A stretch of DNA of 64,000 bases from Calliopum simillimum (Eukaryota; Arthropoda; Insecta; Diptera; Lauxaniidae), in contig OX638370.1 in the NCBI GenBank assembly GCA_951812925.1, forward strand, positions 39,063,948 to 39,127,947. Direction: 5' to 3'. Position numbers and translations under genes: made by a program. The notes under the pieces are model-generated. The model saw only the letters and a list, made by a program, of their open reading frames with translations, ran no database searches and was not told where the DNA came from. Of the stretch, positions 1 to 12,778 are shown one piece after another (position 1 is the first letter of the stretch; every line of letters begins with the position of its first letter).

Positions 1-7
1 TGCTTAG

Positions 8-90
8 CACATGCTGACAAATGTCTCAGCAATGGCTGAATGGCTGTGTGTCGACGACGACATCTATTCCCTGAGAAACAATTTTAAGGT
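8..90. other. doubtful internal exon, strand unclear
   Basis: This short stretch is less AT-rich than its surroundings and has splice-like signals on both strands. On the plus strand an open frame from about position 8 reads MLTNVSAMAEWLCVDDDIYS and ends at AAG|GTAAGG, a near-consensus donor, with a possible TTAG acceptor at 4-7. On the minus strand the same boundary reads as an acceptor (TTTCTCAG|G at about 82-73), followed by one open frame rich in Arg that runs off the window edge. The minus reading would be phase-compatible with the spondin exon at 60 kb (phase 1), but its residues do not look like the continuation of a spondin domain. I do not recognise either peptide. It may be chance. 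Confidence 0.25.
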
Positions 91-1519
91 AAGGTTTTTT
101 TTTAAGAATTTTTCGGTTTTGTGGAAGGAAGTTGAGAATTTCCGGCGACGTTTTCTTCTTGGAATGCAAGCAAGAAAAAAATTTAAGAGACACAAAATGA
201 AAGATGTTTACGTTTAGATAAGAAATAGAATATTTTTATTTGTTTCTGCTTTTTATTGTTGTTGCAACATTTTTTTTTTTTTTTATTGATTGTTTTTTGT
301 CTTCATTATCTTTACTAGAGTGGTGTTGAAAATATACAAGTATGTATATCGATATATCATAAAAACATTCCCATCGCTTCCCTGATTTGAAATAAAATTA
401 AAATAGCCCAAAGTTACTACCAATAAGGAACATTATGGCAAAACTCTATTCAAATGTTCATTTCGACTAGATTACTCCAAATGCTTAACATAATAGCGAC
501 ATAACCTCCTAGTTCTTATGTGTTTGGTCGCTCTGTAAACAAAATCGACCCGAAATTTTAAGACAATTTAAAAGTTAAAAAAAGTTTTATTCCTTTTTCT
601 AAGGGTAGGTATATATCAATATGGGCTGCTGAACTTCTAGGGCTCGAGTTTACGGAATGTTTTTGTAATCATTTCAGTATTATAGAAATGCTTCTCTTAG
701 CTATTCACATTTGCAACAGCCCTAATGGAAAAAACAAAAATTTGTAGAGTCCATTTCTGGTCTTTATATATGTATTAATGAAGTAATTTCAGGTTCACTA
801 TAGCAGACAAATTGATATACATCAGGACTCGCTCCTAAGTTAATGAGCCTATAGAAAATTTTTAAAGTCCAAAAAAACTGTCGAATATCAATACCTCTTG
901 AAGTACACCAGGTAGAATTCTCCAAATTACACTATTTTAATCCACAAGCGTGCAGAAAATGTTCTGCATTAAGTATTAAGTACGAACTAAGGAACTAAAG
1001 TATGCAAAGAAATAATAATTGCAAGAACCTTGAGGTTCAACAAGTATCTCCAATCGAGTGTCTTAAGAAATAAATAAATACCTAATAATAAAAACAAAAG
1101 TGAATAAAAATATCAGCATTTTAAAGAGTTGCAATTCAATGCTTAAATTCGTCAAATTTCAGATATGCATTAGAGGACGGCACAAGACGTCTTATTGGAG
1201 TTGTAAGACATTTGTATCCAAGATACGTTACGTCTTGAACCCGATTCGTATTTATCAAATACTTTAGTTTGTGTCGTTTGCGAAAGTCTTGGTAAATAGT
1301 AGATTCTTGGATATGAAAGAAAAAAAAAAACAAATACATCACTGACATGTCTTGTTTGATTTACTTCAGTTCAGTTCATTGCATTGCATATAGTGTAGTT
1401 GTAGTTTACTTGGAAAAATGCTACTTTAGTGACAAAAGTAGTTACCATATCATAAATTTTGCAGTAGTTTTCCTACTCTCACGTTTTACACTGATTTGAA
1501 GTATTTGTTTGTATGAAAT
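91..1519. other. non-coding, no gene seen
   Basis: AT-rich sequence with T and A homopolymers (for example about 270-285 and 1320-1331). No conserved coding frame, no repeat with clear ends and no RNA gene was recognised. Confidence 0.5.
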
Positions 1520-1637
1520 ACAGTACATTAAGGATATCTAAGATATAAAGACTATTTGGGGATATGGATAATATTCTCATCCCAAAATCGATTTTTTTAC
1601 GCTTTTCAATTACGCGGTTGGAAAAACGAAAAATGTA

Positions 1638-2519
1638 GGGGAGATGTGTGTACCTTGGTCCGCTTTTTAGTTTTTTCAGTGTGCTGGATTTTCCAAAAAA
1701 GTTTCTTTAGTTTTTTGATTAAGTTATATTTCTACAATGCTTGCAGCATCAAATGACGTGACAATGATATTTCTATGTCTAACCATTGGGTAGAAATATT
1801 ACTTTTTCCGTTGCAATCTCAAACGGTCCAAGGTACACCATACAAGTGTACCTTGGACTATTAAAAATAAAAGAGAATACATTGTATTTTGGTAATAAAT
1901 TATGAAAGAACCATTTATTATGTAATCAAAAGTAACATTTTTTTCAATAAAAAAAAAAAATTAATCATAAACAAAAATTATAACACAAAAAAGTGCATTT
2001 AGTAAAAACAATTAATTAAACAAAAATAGTTGCAAATAAATACATTAATCGCGTAAATAATAATAATAATATTATATTGAGAGGCGATTATGGTTTCCTG
2101 GTTGCCCGTCGAAAAATGCTCGCTGGTCAATAAGCTAGGTCCAAGGTACACACAGACAGCATGTTTTAAAAACTGTCAACACCCATAACACATGTTAATG
2201 AAAATACATCTAAAACACACTAAAAGCTTAAAACAATAACTAAACTTCCTTCCTGATGTTGTAAAACTGAAATATTTCAAGTAAGTTCCTCACAAATGGT
2301 TTCGTAGCTTACACCAAAAACAAATTTTTACACACAAAAAACACTTTTTCCGTCGCTTTTTATACACGCGTACAGCTTGACGGTCTGAAGTCTATTTATA
2401 TGAGTCACCGGCATGAGTGGAAAATTTCATAGAAGAACATTATCGTACACGTGCCACTGTTGAGTGGCAACCGGCACTCGGACCGAGGTACACTCGGACC
2501 AAGGTACACACATCTCCCC
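1638..2519. mobile_element. TA-flanked DNA transposon A, non-autonomous, 882 bp
   Basis: The terminal inverted repeats are perfect over about 25 bp: the left end starts GGGGAGATGTGTGTACCTTG and the right end is its complement, finishing at 2519. Both ends are flanked by TA (1636-1637 and 2520-2521), the target duplication of the Tc1/mariner/pogo superfamily. The motif GGTCCAAGGTACAC, part of the terminal repeat, recurs inside in both orientations near 1825, 1846, 2138, 2482 and 2495. No transposase is encoded. It sits inside the arm of the older element at 1520-4290. Confidence 0.75.
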
Positions 2520-2659
2520 TATATGAAGCACTCCATGCCCAGTGTACCAGGTTTAAATTTTTTTTTCTCCGATTTTGCTCAAATTTGGCAATATGGTAGA
2601 TCCTGTGTGCAAGAACAACAATCCGGGATTTGGTCCTAGTACCATTTGTTGATAATATA

Positions 2660-3528
2660 GGGGAACTGATGCTATTGTGGTATAGCTAATGTTTCGGTGA
2701 AATTTTAAAGGGAACTGTTAGATCAATTTCAGCCAAATTGTTTTATGTTAATCATTGAAGTATTAGCTACAGAATATATTTCAATAAAATGTGTGCAATT
2801 TCATTAAAAAAGTTATGGAGCAAAATCTGAAAGAAGTCAAAAAAGCTGTTTTCAAAAAGTTGGGAGGTAATGTGGTATATATGGTGGCATAATGTGGTAT
2901 ATACACTGATCAGTAGTTGTTAAGTGGACTGGTAATGTGGTACATATAAGCAGGGCCCTGCTTATATGTAATGTGGTATACTTAACCATACAACCAAATA
3001 TAAAGTTTGAAAGGTATGAAATAAGTTCATAATAACATTTACATTGGTTTTCAAACTCATAGTTTTTATAAAAAAATAAACAGCAATCAAATAATGTTAA
3101 GAATAACAAGAAATATTCATATACCACATTAGCAAACCCTGACTATACCACACTGCCCAATTTTTAGAAATTACAAAATTCTAAAAATAAAATGGGAAAC
3201 TTTGTGAATTTACACAGTTAAACACTTATTTCGCAATACGTAGCCTAACCTTTATTGAATATAACTAAAACTTCACCATAAAGCGACTTTTTCTTTCTTA
3301 ACAAAATTTTTTTGCAAATAATCCGGAAAAAAAAATCAACCACACGCGACTTAAGTTTCGTTCAACTGACATCGGAAAAATTTTGTTTGGTGCATGACAG
3401 CAACACATCCCTGGTTTCTCATGTTTTCTGATAGGATAAAAGCAGTGACGTTCGCAGGTTCTTTAACAATTCGGAGATATGTGACCATACCACATTGAAA
3501 AACTATACCACAATAGCATCAGTTCCCC
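2660..3528. mobile_element. TA-flanked DNA transposon B, non-autonomous, 869 bp
   Basis: The ends are perfect inverted repeats of about 26 bp beginning GGGGAACTGATGCTATTGTG, flanked by TA at 2658-2659 and 3529-3530. A motif from the terminal repeat, TATACCACATT or its complement AATGTGGTATA, recurs near 2869, 2891, 2933, 2969, 3119, 3144, 3487 and 3503. No transposase was seen. Size, target site, GGGGA start and reiterated private motif all parallel element A, but the motif itself is different. Confidence 0.75.
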
Positions 3529-4489
3529 TACAGGGTGTTGAAGTTGGCGTTTTTAGTCATTTTCATGAAAAGGGTGTTTTTTCAAAAATTTATAGCTTAC
3601 ACTTATTTGATTGGGCGATTTTAAGGATTTTTTGCTTAGCACACGTTTTACGTAAGATGCTTTCCTCTCAAGTAAAAAAAGATTTTGTTCTGCCACGGGC
3701 GTTCAAAAGCCAAAAACTCCCATGTAGCGTCCGAATCCCGTCTTGAGTCATACACCATTTTAAAGCTTATAAATTATGCGTTATTTTAAAGTACTTTTAA
3801 AAAAATCGAAGGGGGCTTTTTTTAAAAAAAATTTTTAAATGTAAAAAATTTTGGTGAAAAAACATTTTTTTCACCAAGAAATATTTTTTTATAAAAAGAA
3901 CATTTCAAAATAAATGGGACCATTAACTTAGATATATCAATTTACAAACTTTAGTGTAAGCTATAAATTTTTGAAAAAACACCCTTTTCATGAAAATGAG
4001 TAAAAACGCCATCTTCAACACCCTGTATTTTGACAAGAAATGGTATTAGGACCAAATCCTCCCGGATTGTTGTGCTTGCACACCGGATCTACCATATTGC
4101 CAAATCTGATCGAAATCCACGCATTCCTTGGATAATTTAAAGCATTTATTGCCTCAGACCGCGTAATTAAAGAACGTAAAAAAATCGATTTTGGGACGTG
4201 AATATTATCATACCCCAAAAAAAATTATAATTTTTAAGCGCCAATATTTTTTTCAGAATATAGTCTTTATTTCTTAAATATCCTTGGATATCCATTTTGT
4301 AATGAAAAAAAATGTTGTGACCAAAAAAAAAATGTTTTTTTAGCCAAAATGGGCCTTCAGTAGAATCAAAAGTCCTCCATTGGTGTTTCTCGGAATGAAA
4401 GGAAAATGATGCAGATATCGGTTTTAAGAGTCCTTCTGACTTCTGAGTCGGTTTCGGGATGAATCTAAATTTCGATCCTATCTAATGTA

Positions 4490-5375
4490 CAATACATATA
4501 TACACATGGGAATATTCGAAAATAATCTCCTCTCAATGACCCAGGTTTTAAGAAAAATGTTTTTTCATGTTCAATAACCAAATGTGGTGGAATATATTTC
4601 AAGACGTATAAAATGAAATTCCCAAAAGGTGAACAAAACAATTTCGACCCGAGTGGATGTCAGGAGGTCGTTTTATCTAACAATTTTGGGAAAATCGAGA
4701 TTTCCTATAATATACGGGAGAGCACATATTTCAGAAGTAGTAGATATGTTACGGGGCACCTTTCCAAATATTCTGGAGTAAAATTCATATAAATCGTATG
4801 TGGGTCGATGCGACAGAATGGGTTAAAATGTCTAAATCGCTCATTACGGCCACATAACAGGTCCAAAAAAAAAAAAAAAAAAAAAATTCAAGCAAGTTTC
4901 ATGATGAAATATAAATCGATTTTGTTTACGATTCTTTTAATTTAAGCGCCCCTTGTTGAGTAAAAAACGAAAACGCAAAGTTTGGGGAAAAAATGAGATT
5001 ATTGGGGATGTATGACCGATCACGCCATAGCGACACATAAGGCAAGATAGCGGGATATCTAACAAATATTCCGGAGTAAAATTCATAAAAATCGTATGTA
5101 GGACTTGGGGACAGAATGGATTAAAAAGTCTAAGTCGCTCTTTACGCCCACATAACAGGTCCTAAAATTCTGATAAAATTCAAGCAAATTCCTTGACAAA
5201 ATATAAATCGTTTTTGTTTATGTTTTTTTAATTTAAGCCACCCATGTCGAGTAAAAAACGAAAAACGCTGAGTTTTAGGTAAAAAACTTGATTTATGGAA
5301 AAAAAAAATTTCTTAAAACCTGGGTCATATAAGAGGAGATTAATTTCGTATATGCCCATGTATACATATTTCAAT
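4490..5375. repeat. inverted-repeat element enclosing two 299-bp direct repeats
   Basis: The ends at about 4495-4558 and 5308-5372 are inverted copies of each other (landmarks GACCCAGGTTTTAAGAAA on the left and its complement on the right). Between them lie two diverged direct repeats with period 299, shown by GGAGTAAAATTCATA at 4774 and 5073 and CACATAACAGGTCC at 4852 and 5150. A long A-run follows the first copy. No coding capacity. Confidence 0.65.
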
Positions 5376-7794
5376 ATAACTTTTGCAGGCTTCTACATAA
5401 TATGTATCGATGCATACATTTTTTTCGCCATTTCCACTAAGGTGTCACTGACAGCGTTTCCTTTTCACTTTATCCTTTTTAATACGGACTTTATTTAACA
5501 TTGCATTAGATAAACGAGCTAAGATAGCATGCAACAAGATACAAATCTCCGTTTATGCATAATATTTATTATTTTTCTTTATTTTTCCAGACTTAATTTC
5601 TTTTTCAATATCTAAGGAATTGGTCAAGAAATTGTTATTATGTTTATTGTTATTGTTGTTATTTTCTTATCATTTTATTGCTTTATGCTAAGAATTTCTT
5701 AGAAATGAGCGGGCTGGCAATTTTCCCTGAAGGGGGCAGCTGGTCGTTAAAATATTTTTTTTTTTTATTGTGAGCGCTTATTATTTGTTTTCCTTTTGGA
5801 CACAATTTTCTTTGCTGTTTATTGTTTTTGTTTTTTTATTTTTTTATTTTTTTGTCTCATTCTGCCGATCATCATAATTTCATAAATTGCTTAATTAAAT
5901 AAATTTATGTTTTTATTTTCATCATGGGCGTTTCGTTTCGCTGTGCGGCAGTGTTGCAGTTTATTTTTATTTTTGCCCTGTTTTTATGTGTCACTAGGGA
6001 GACATTTTTATGGTTAGCAAAAGCAAATATTCTGTGACTTATTTGCAATAATTTTATGGCTACAGTTTTTATGGGCATGAGTTTGTAGATATATACCTAT
6101 AGATATCAGTAAAAAGAACTAAAATTAAATTGTTGCCACTGGAAAGAAAAGGGATTTTCGACGGACTATAGATTAATCATGCTATTTCTTATTTTCTACA
6201 TAGACACATGACCATATCTCACGTATCCAAACGAACATACACCGCACCTACGAAATTTTGCTTCCAACATTTGTAATGCATTACATTCATGTAAAGCTCG
6301 TATGAATGAATAATGATGTACAATTTACGTAAAACATCACTCAGAAAATTATTCATGCATAAAGCAGACAGAGAGACGGGGTAGATACTACGCATTTTGG
6401 GTGGTTGTGGGTTGGGGAACGCTGTAAGCCGCTGTTGACGTAGCGCCATCAGTGATTCGCATGAATTGTTTGCTTTTGCTTTCTTATCACCAGGCCAACG
6501 ATATGACGGAAGGAGAATCATTTTTCTTCTTTTTTGGTTCGAGATATGACATTCAATTAACATTTAAATAAAATAAAAGAAAAGAGATCAAAGTAAAAGG
6601 GCCCCTTTGCTATACGTAGAAAAACGCGAATTTGGTTTATTAAAATTTGATAAAATCTCAAATTACTTAGAGAATCAATAAAATTGTTAAAACTCCTTAA
6701 TTGGAAAAATATTTTGGTACCCTGTTCATCTATCATTTCTTGAAATATTTACTTTAGCCCAAAGTTGGATTGAATTAAATAATTACAGTAATGCACTAAA
6801 TTTTTAACTCATTGAGATTCTTATTTCCACAAATAAAATTTTTCCAATACGACTTAATGAACTATAAGAAAGTGATAAATTTATTTCATTCAGTAAGTTC
6901 TTCAATGAAAATTTTCATAAAAGTTTCTTTAAATTTAATGGAACAAATTTACACTTTCAATAAGTTTAATGTAGCTTTTAATGAATCTTGTAAAGAAAAT
7001 TTTCACTAGTTTCATTAAATTCAATAAAAGAGAAAATTTATTCCAATGGTTACCAGAAAATTACCAAAATTTTAGAGCCCTAAAACGAGTGATATGGAAA
7101 ATAAAATGCTTCTGGACCAATTATTTTGAACGTGCTTCAAATAGTGTTTGAAAAGGAGAATAATGTTGCATAAGCGTATTTGTTAGAAAAAATTGTTTTG
7201 TGGCATTTTTTGTAAGTTTTTCGAGCGTGTGTTCATATAGCAACGCTATGCAGGATACGGCACTGGCTTACGGCAGTATGTTTTTGATAAAAATACTTAC
7301 CAACGAACGAAAGCAGCAATAACCATTTTTGGTGTATTTTTTTAAACTAAATCCGAATCCGAAATGATATCGTAACAACTCAAATTGAGTTTTGAAGGGA
7401 AAACTTGTACTTTTATATACCATATTACATTAGTGCTAAGACTTGCGCTGTGTTATTATACAACCTGAAATATAGAACCCTATTTTTGATAAATTTTAAT
7501 TAAGATATCTCAAAAGCCAGACGTGGCAGAACAATTCTAAAGCCAGATTCGGATTCAGGATTGAAAGCTACATATATCGAAAACAACTATTAAAGTTTTA
7601 AGCTTTTGACCTTTTTTTGGTAAAACCTTACCAGTCCTCTATCCTATCTGGTGTGTCTATCTGTGTATATGGCAGCAGGACATTCTGAGAATACAGGATC
7701 TGAAAACTAATAATGCTTTGTTGAGTATGCCTCTAAAAATCTTCTTAAAATTCGAAAAAAAAATTACGTAGGGTGATTCGGGTTAATACACATA
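5376..7794. other. non-coding, no gene seen
   Basis: AT-rich DNA with long T-runs (5750-5870). A frame at 6219-6563 on the minus strand is open for 114 codons but has no recognisable domain and I treat it as chance. No repeats with defined ends were found. Confidence 0.45.
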
Positions 7795-10022
7795 CATATG
7801 TATTAGTGTGTATTGAAATATATGGGCGAGTTTTAAAACCCAATTCCACACTCAAATTATGAAAGAAGAAAGATAAACAACTCAGGAAATATAAATTTTT
7901 TGACTTTAAAATAAATTCCTAGCTGGCCAAATGGCCATTGTTTATAAAAACCGAGTGATTTTGCACTGGAGCCTATCTAACGGTAAATTTTTTTCCAAAA
8001 AAACCCTATGGATATCGATTCGTGGTCTAAAATAACTTATGTGTGCAAATTTTCAGAGAGATCGTATGACGTGCAGGAGCGTCAGCAAAGGAATAAGAAA
8101 CGATTATCTTCAATGAAACGAATACTTTTTGTACTGGAGCCTATCTAACGGCAGATTTTTTTCCAAAAAACACTACAGATCTCAGTTCGTAGTCGAAAAA
8201 AACTTATGTATGCAATTTTTCAGAGAGATTGTATGACGTGCAAGAGCGTCAGCAAAGAAAAAAAGCACTTATTTTCGATCAAACGTTTAGTTTTTGTACT
8301 AGAGTCCATCTAACGATTCGTTTTTTTCAAAAAAAACTTGTGGTACTTGATTTGTCATAAAAAATAAACTATGCACCCAAATTTTAAGATTGGTGGAACG
8401 ACGTGTGGGAGTGTCAGCGAAAGATTAAAAAATGGTATACAGCCATTTCATGCCTATCGTAACAAGATCTGCCACACCCCTTCCGATTTCGCTAAAATTC
8501 GGTACATGGTAATCTTATTGCAGCACGGCGTATTTCATTTTTAAAATCTTTCGAAGAATTTAAAATCATGTAAATTACAAAAAAACCTACATTATACGAA
8601 ATATTGCATGTACTGAAATGTTCAAAAAATCATTACTCCTATGTCATTAATGGTACTATCCAAATTTTAGATTCATTTGAAAGGTAATTTTGTCTTCTTT
8701 TCTATAAAATTGTTTTGGAGGGTCGAAAGTAGGTACTATAGCGTTTTCAGTAGTTTAGTACTAAAATAGTAGTAAATTTAGTAATTTTTACCAAACACAA
8801 AACACTTTTACTTGTGCGCATAGAATGATTCAATCCCTTTCTAAAAATGATCCAAACATAAAAATGAAATAAGAAATGTTCCAGCTATAGGCCATTTTCT
8901 GATCGGACCTTTTTTTAAATTTTCAAAAAATCATAACTTCTTAGCCTCGAGACATACCAATTTTCTCTCTTTTTTGACTGAAAGATTTTTTTTTTTTTCT
9001 TTCCAAAAAAAATATTTTGTAAGGTAACAAAAGTGTACTCGGGCACGTTTTTTGTAGCTTAGTACTAAAATAGTAATAAATGTAGTACTTTTCATCAACT
9101 ACAAAAAATTTTATTTTCAACTTATAGCATGATTCAATGCCTTTCCAAAAAAGGTCTAAACATGAAAATCAGTTAAGAAATGGCCAAGTTATTGGTAATT
9201 ATTTGAGGAGAGTTTGTTACATTTTACATATTTTTCGACTTTTTGCACCCCTCCACAAGCCACAAAAAAAATCGCCAAATTTTTTTTTTGCCATTTTTCA
9301 AAGTTTAAGCATGAAACGAAACCATGTACCAAATTTCAGCGATATCGGAAGAGGTGTGGCAGATCTTGTTACGATAGGCATGAAATGGCTGTATACCATT
9401 TTTTAATCCTTCGCTGACACTCCCACACGTCGTTCCATCAATCTTAAAATTTGGGTGCATAGTTTATTTTTTATGACGAATCAAGTACCACAAGTTTTTT
9501 TTTGAAAAAAATGAATCGTTAGATAGACTCTAGTACAAAAACTAAAGTTTGATTGAAAATAAGTGCTTTTTTTTCTTTGCTGACGCTCTTGCACGTCATA
9601 CAATCTCTCTGAAAAATTGCATACATAAGTTTTTTTCGACTACGAACTGAGATCTGTAGTGTTTTTTGGAAAAAAATCTGCCGTTAGATAGGCTCCAGTA
9701 CAAAAAGTATTCTTTTCATTGAAGATAATCGTTTCTTATTCCTCTGCTGATACTCCTGCACGTCATACGATCTCTCTGAAAATTTTCACACATAAATTGT
9801 TTTAGACCACATATTGAGATCTATGGTGTTTTTTGGAAAAAAATTTACCGTTAGATAGGCTCCAGTGCAAAATCACTCGGTTTTTATAAACAATGGCCAT
9901 TTGGCCAGCTAGGAATTTATTTTAAAGTCAAAAAATTTATATTCCCTGAATTTTTTATCTCTCTTTCATAATTTGAGTGTGGAATTGGTTGTTCGTTTTT
10001 CGATACACACTATTATGTATAT
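7795..10022. mobile_element. large foldback element with tandem repeats in both arms
   Basis: About 7795-8510 and 9324-10022 are inverted copies; landmark TGGCCAAATGGCCATTGTTT at 7923 is mirrored near 9887. Each arm holds three diverged tandem units of about 165 bp, marked by GAGCCTATCTAACGG at 7967, the same at 8137, and a variant near 8302, repeated in reverse in the right arm. The centre has its own direct repeat of about 303 bp (AGTACTAAAATAGTA near 8757 and 9060). Long inverted repeats built from tandem units resemble the layout of Drosophila FB (Foldback) elements. No transposase is encoded; frames inside are short and unconserved. Confidence 0.7.
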
Positions 10023-11364
10023 AAAATATATACTTCGAAAAACACCGTTTTTTTCACATCAATGTACAATTTTTTAATATTGTACTTTTGGGTCAAGTAT
10101 ACTGATCGTTACGCATACAATATGTTCTCAGTCAATAAGTGTGAAAGGTTTCATTTAACCTAATCACAGTAGAGGTCAAGAACAATACTGATTCGCAATG
10201 GAATTTATTGGGATTGCATGATCTATAAAATGCATAAAAAAATAATTTCGAGTTCAACGTTTCGGAGATATTTTTCAAAAACTGTTTTTTTTTTAATTTT
10301 TAGGATTTTCAAAAAATATCTCCTAAACTATAAATTGTATAAAAATAAAAGGGTGCAGTTTGTAGTATTTTTACTGTTTACCTACGATTCACCATTAACG
10401 AGTTATCGCTATTAACAAGTCAACACACGACTAAGAACACTTATACGCCATATGCACACTAGATAGTATCGACCCCCATACAAAAAAAAAAAAAAGACCG
10501 CCCCAGTTTGAAGGCTAACATTGGAAGAATTATAAAGAAAAACACATTTTTTTTTTCGGCCTCTAAATTCGATGCATTTTTGTTTTTTTCTTATATCTCC
10601 GCAACGTCCGATCAACAAGTATAGTATAACATTGTAAATGTCTCAACATGTGATACTATCTAATGCACACTTCATTAGTTATTGTCATATTTTAAAGAAG
10701 AGTATATACTTAAATATAAGTTGTACGAAAACAGTTCTTATGGTTTTTATAGAAATATTGTCTACCAACGTTTTTCTCCAGAAGTAACCATTATCGAGAT
10801 ATTTGCAAAAACTGATTTTTGACCTTGAATAATTTTTTAACTCATGTAGAGCTTATGAGGTCTTATGATTTTTTATTTGTAATGATATAACCAAGAACTA
10901 TTGTGTTTTTTATTGGATCACAATACAGAGGGAGAACTCTTAAAAAGAGAGTTGTATTAGATATTCAAAGAATGTATTTCTTGACAGTTCATTCCAGAAT
11001 TTATCATAGATAAATTGAAAATTGTCAGGATAGGGCTATTCTTAGAATAAATAATAATAATTGGCTTAAATCAATTCAATATAAGTATTATGTTTTATGT
11101 TGCTTCCTGAGAGTAAATAAGAAACAAAGTTTTTGTAATTTGTACCTAAAGCATCTCCAACAAAGCTTATAATTCGACCTAATTATCTATTGCAATTTTA
11201 AGAAACAAGAATTTTCTAAAACAATCAAAGAAGGTAAGCCAAAAAAAAGTATACACCAAATGATCTTGTCCGGATTCGTAATGTAATGTGAAAATATCTG
11301 GCAGTTTCAAAACAATCACCGATTAAAAACTATTTTTTGCGTTTATATAATATTAGACTTAGGA
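10023..11364. other. non-coding, no gene seen
   Basis: AT-rich with T/A runs (10280, 10480, 10545). No coding frame with a recognisable product and no repeat with clear ends. Confidence 0.45.
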
Positions 11365-11629
11365 CAATTGAATCGGTCATTTTTAAAAGGGGATATGTGT
11401 CGCTCGGTAGAAAATTATTCTTTTGCTTTTTTGCCACTGCGGCGATGGCACTGGTTGGTTTATCTATTTTCCAAGTACTCAGATTACTGCTTACTATTAT
11501 TGTTAGCTAACTTCCATCACTACAATCGCACTAAAATAAGGTTTACCAAACTTACGAGGGTTTTTCTTAAATTTGCCATAAGATTTAATTTCTTCACATA
11601 TCCCCTTTTAAAAATGACAGATTCAATTG
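11365..11629. repeat. short inverted-repeat element (MITE-like), 265 bp
   Basis: The ends are inverted repeats of about 36 bp: CAATTGAAT...CATTTTTAAAAGGGGATATG on the left, and CATATCCCCTTTTAAAAATG...ATTCAATTG on the right. No clear target duplication and no coding potential. Confidence 0.6.
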
Positions 11630-11698
11630 GAGTCTTCGGAAAAAAATCTTAGCTTTTGGCCATGTGGAGTACTTAAAAGATACATGGAACCAAAAAAA

Positions 11699-12775
11699 AC
11701 TAGTAAGGGTGGTATCTTTGACCTGGCCAAAAATTAAATAACCTACACTACATTTCAAGTGTATTATTAAACACTTATAGCCTTATCATGTATGACGAAC
11801 GAATAAAGTGACTGATTTTCACTCATTAATATCAAATTATTAAAACTTTTTATTAAGAACTTACTATGACCCAAGCGTTTATTTTAGTTCAAAGAATAAG
11901 GTTTGTAGGCATAAATTTCAAATCATCTGTTAACTTGGAGGATATAAGCATTTGAAAATCAGTAAAACGATTCGTTCGTCATACATGATAATGCTATTAG
12001 TTGATAAATACTATGCGATATTTTTGTACATATAAGAATTTATTTAAATAAAATGTTTTATTCTCCCGGTACTCCTAGGAGAATATAAAAAAAAATCGGT
12101 TACGATAAAGGAGAGTTGTTTTCTGGGGAATTGTTGATGTTCGCCCTGAGATATTGTTGGAAATTTGGATTCGTTATCCCAAATAACGCTTTCAGCAAAG
12201 CATTTTGAAGCTTTTGCTTGTAAGGGAGATGCCACGCCCTCTTGTCCGAATTCACCTAGTTTTTTATCAGAGCTTGCATTTACTGTTCTTAGTGTTTTGG
12301 TTAAATGTGGTTGCATTATTTCAAATAACGTTTCAATTTAACATTTTGAACCTATAGCTTATATGGGTGGTGCCACGCCCCCTATTCGAATTCGCTAAGT
12401 TTTTGCTCAGAGCTTGTATTTACTATCCATAGTAATTATGTGTATTTTGCTTGCGCTATCGCAAATAATGTTCCTAATATTGCGTTTTTAACATATGCTT
12501 TGTATGGGCGGTATGCGTGTCCGTAAACCGAATTTGCTCATTTTCAATCCCACAAGCTAACTTTAACGACGAAGGCAGTCTACTAAATTTCATTGAACTA
12601 TCTTGCTCAGTTTTCCCAAAAAACGTATTTCCACACACAGCCAGCCAGCCAGACAGACAGACGGACATGGCTATATCGACTCAGGAGGTGACGCTGATCA
12701 AGAATATATACTTTTCTATATCTGCCACGCCTCCTGGGTGAAGGACAAAGTGAATATACCCTGGGTGTAGGGTAT
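11699..12775 (+). mobile_element. DINE-1/INE-1-like element, copy 1
   Basis: It begins ACTAGTAAGGGTGG and ends CCCTGGGTGTAGGGTAT. Inside are two or three diverged units of about 140 bp (TGCCACGCCC near 12231 and 12371, a related unit near 12503), then a tetranucleotide stretch (AGCCAGCCAGACAGACAGAC) followed by GGACATGGCTATATCGACTC and GTGACGCTGATCAAGAATAT. That last block is the conserved 3' part of fly DINE-1/INE-1 (Helentron-derived, non-autonomous) elements as I know them. The left part carries a separate small inverted-repeat element at 11776-11999. Confidence 0.6.
11776..11999. repeat. inverted-repeat insertion within DINE-like copy 1
   Basis: Arms at about 11776-11822 and 11950-11999 are inverted copies (TTATCATGTATGACGAACGA on the left, TCGTTCGTCATACATGATAA on the right). 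It lies just after the DINE-like start motif and separates it from the rest of that copy. Confidence 0.55.
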
Positions 12776-12778
12776 TAA

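Larger units (their letters stand above)
1520..4290. repeat. old long-inverted-repeat element split by two insertions
   Basis: The right arm (about 3950-4290) is continuous. Its reverse complement matches three separated pieces on the left: about 1520-1637, 2520-2657 and 3531-3610. Shared landmarks are CAAAATCGATTTTTTTACG (left 1583, right 4179), GGCAATATGGTAGATCC (left 2587, right 4088) and CAGGGTGTTGAAG (left 3531, right 4014). The gaps in the left arm are exactly the two TA-flanked elements at 1638-2519 and 2660-3528, so this element is the older host. Restored, it would be about 1 kb with arms of about 340 bp. No coding region was seen. Confidence 0.75.

Noticed and set aside
6219..6563. 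114-codon minus-strand frame
   Set aside because: No recognisable motif, no conserved start context and no partner exon.
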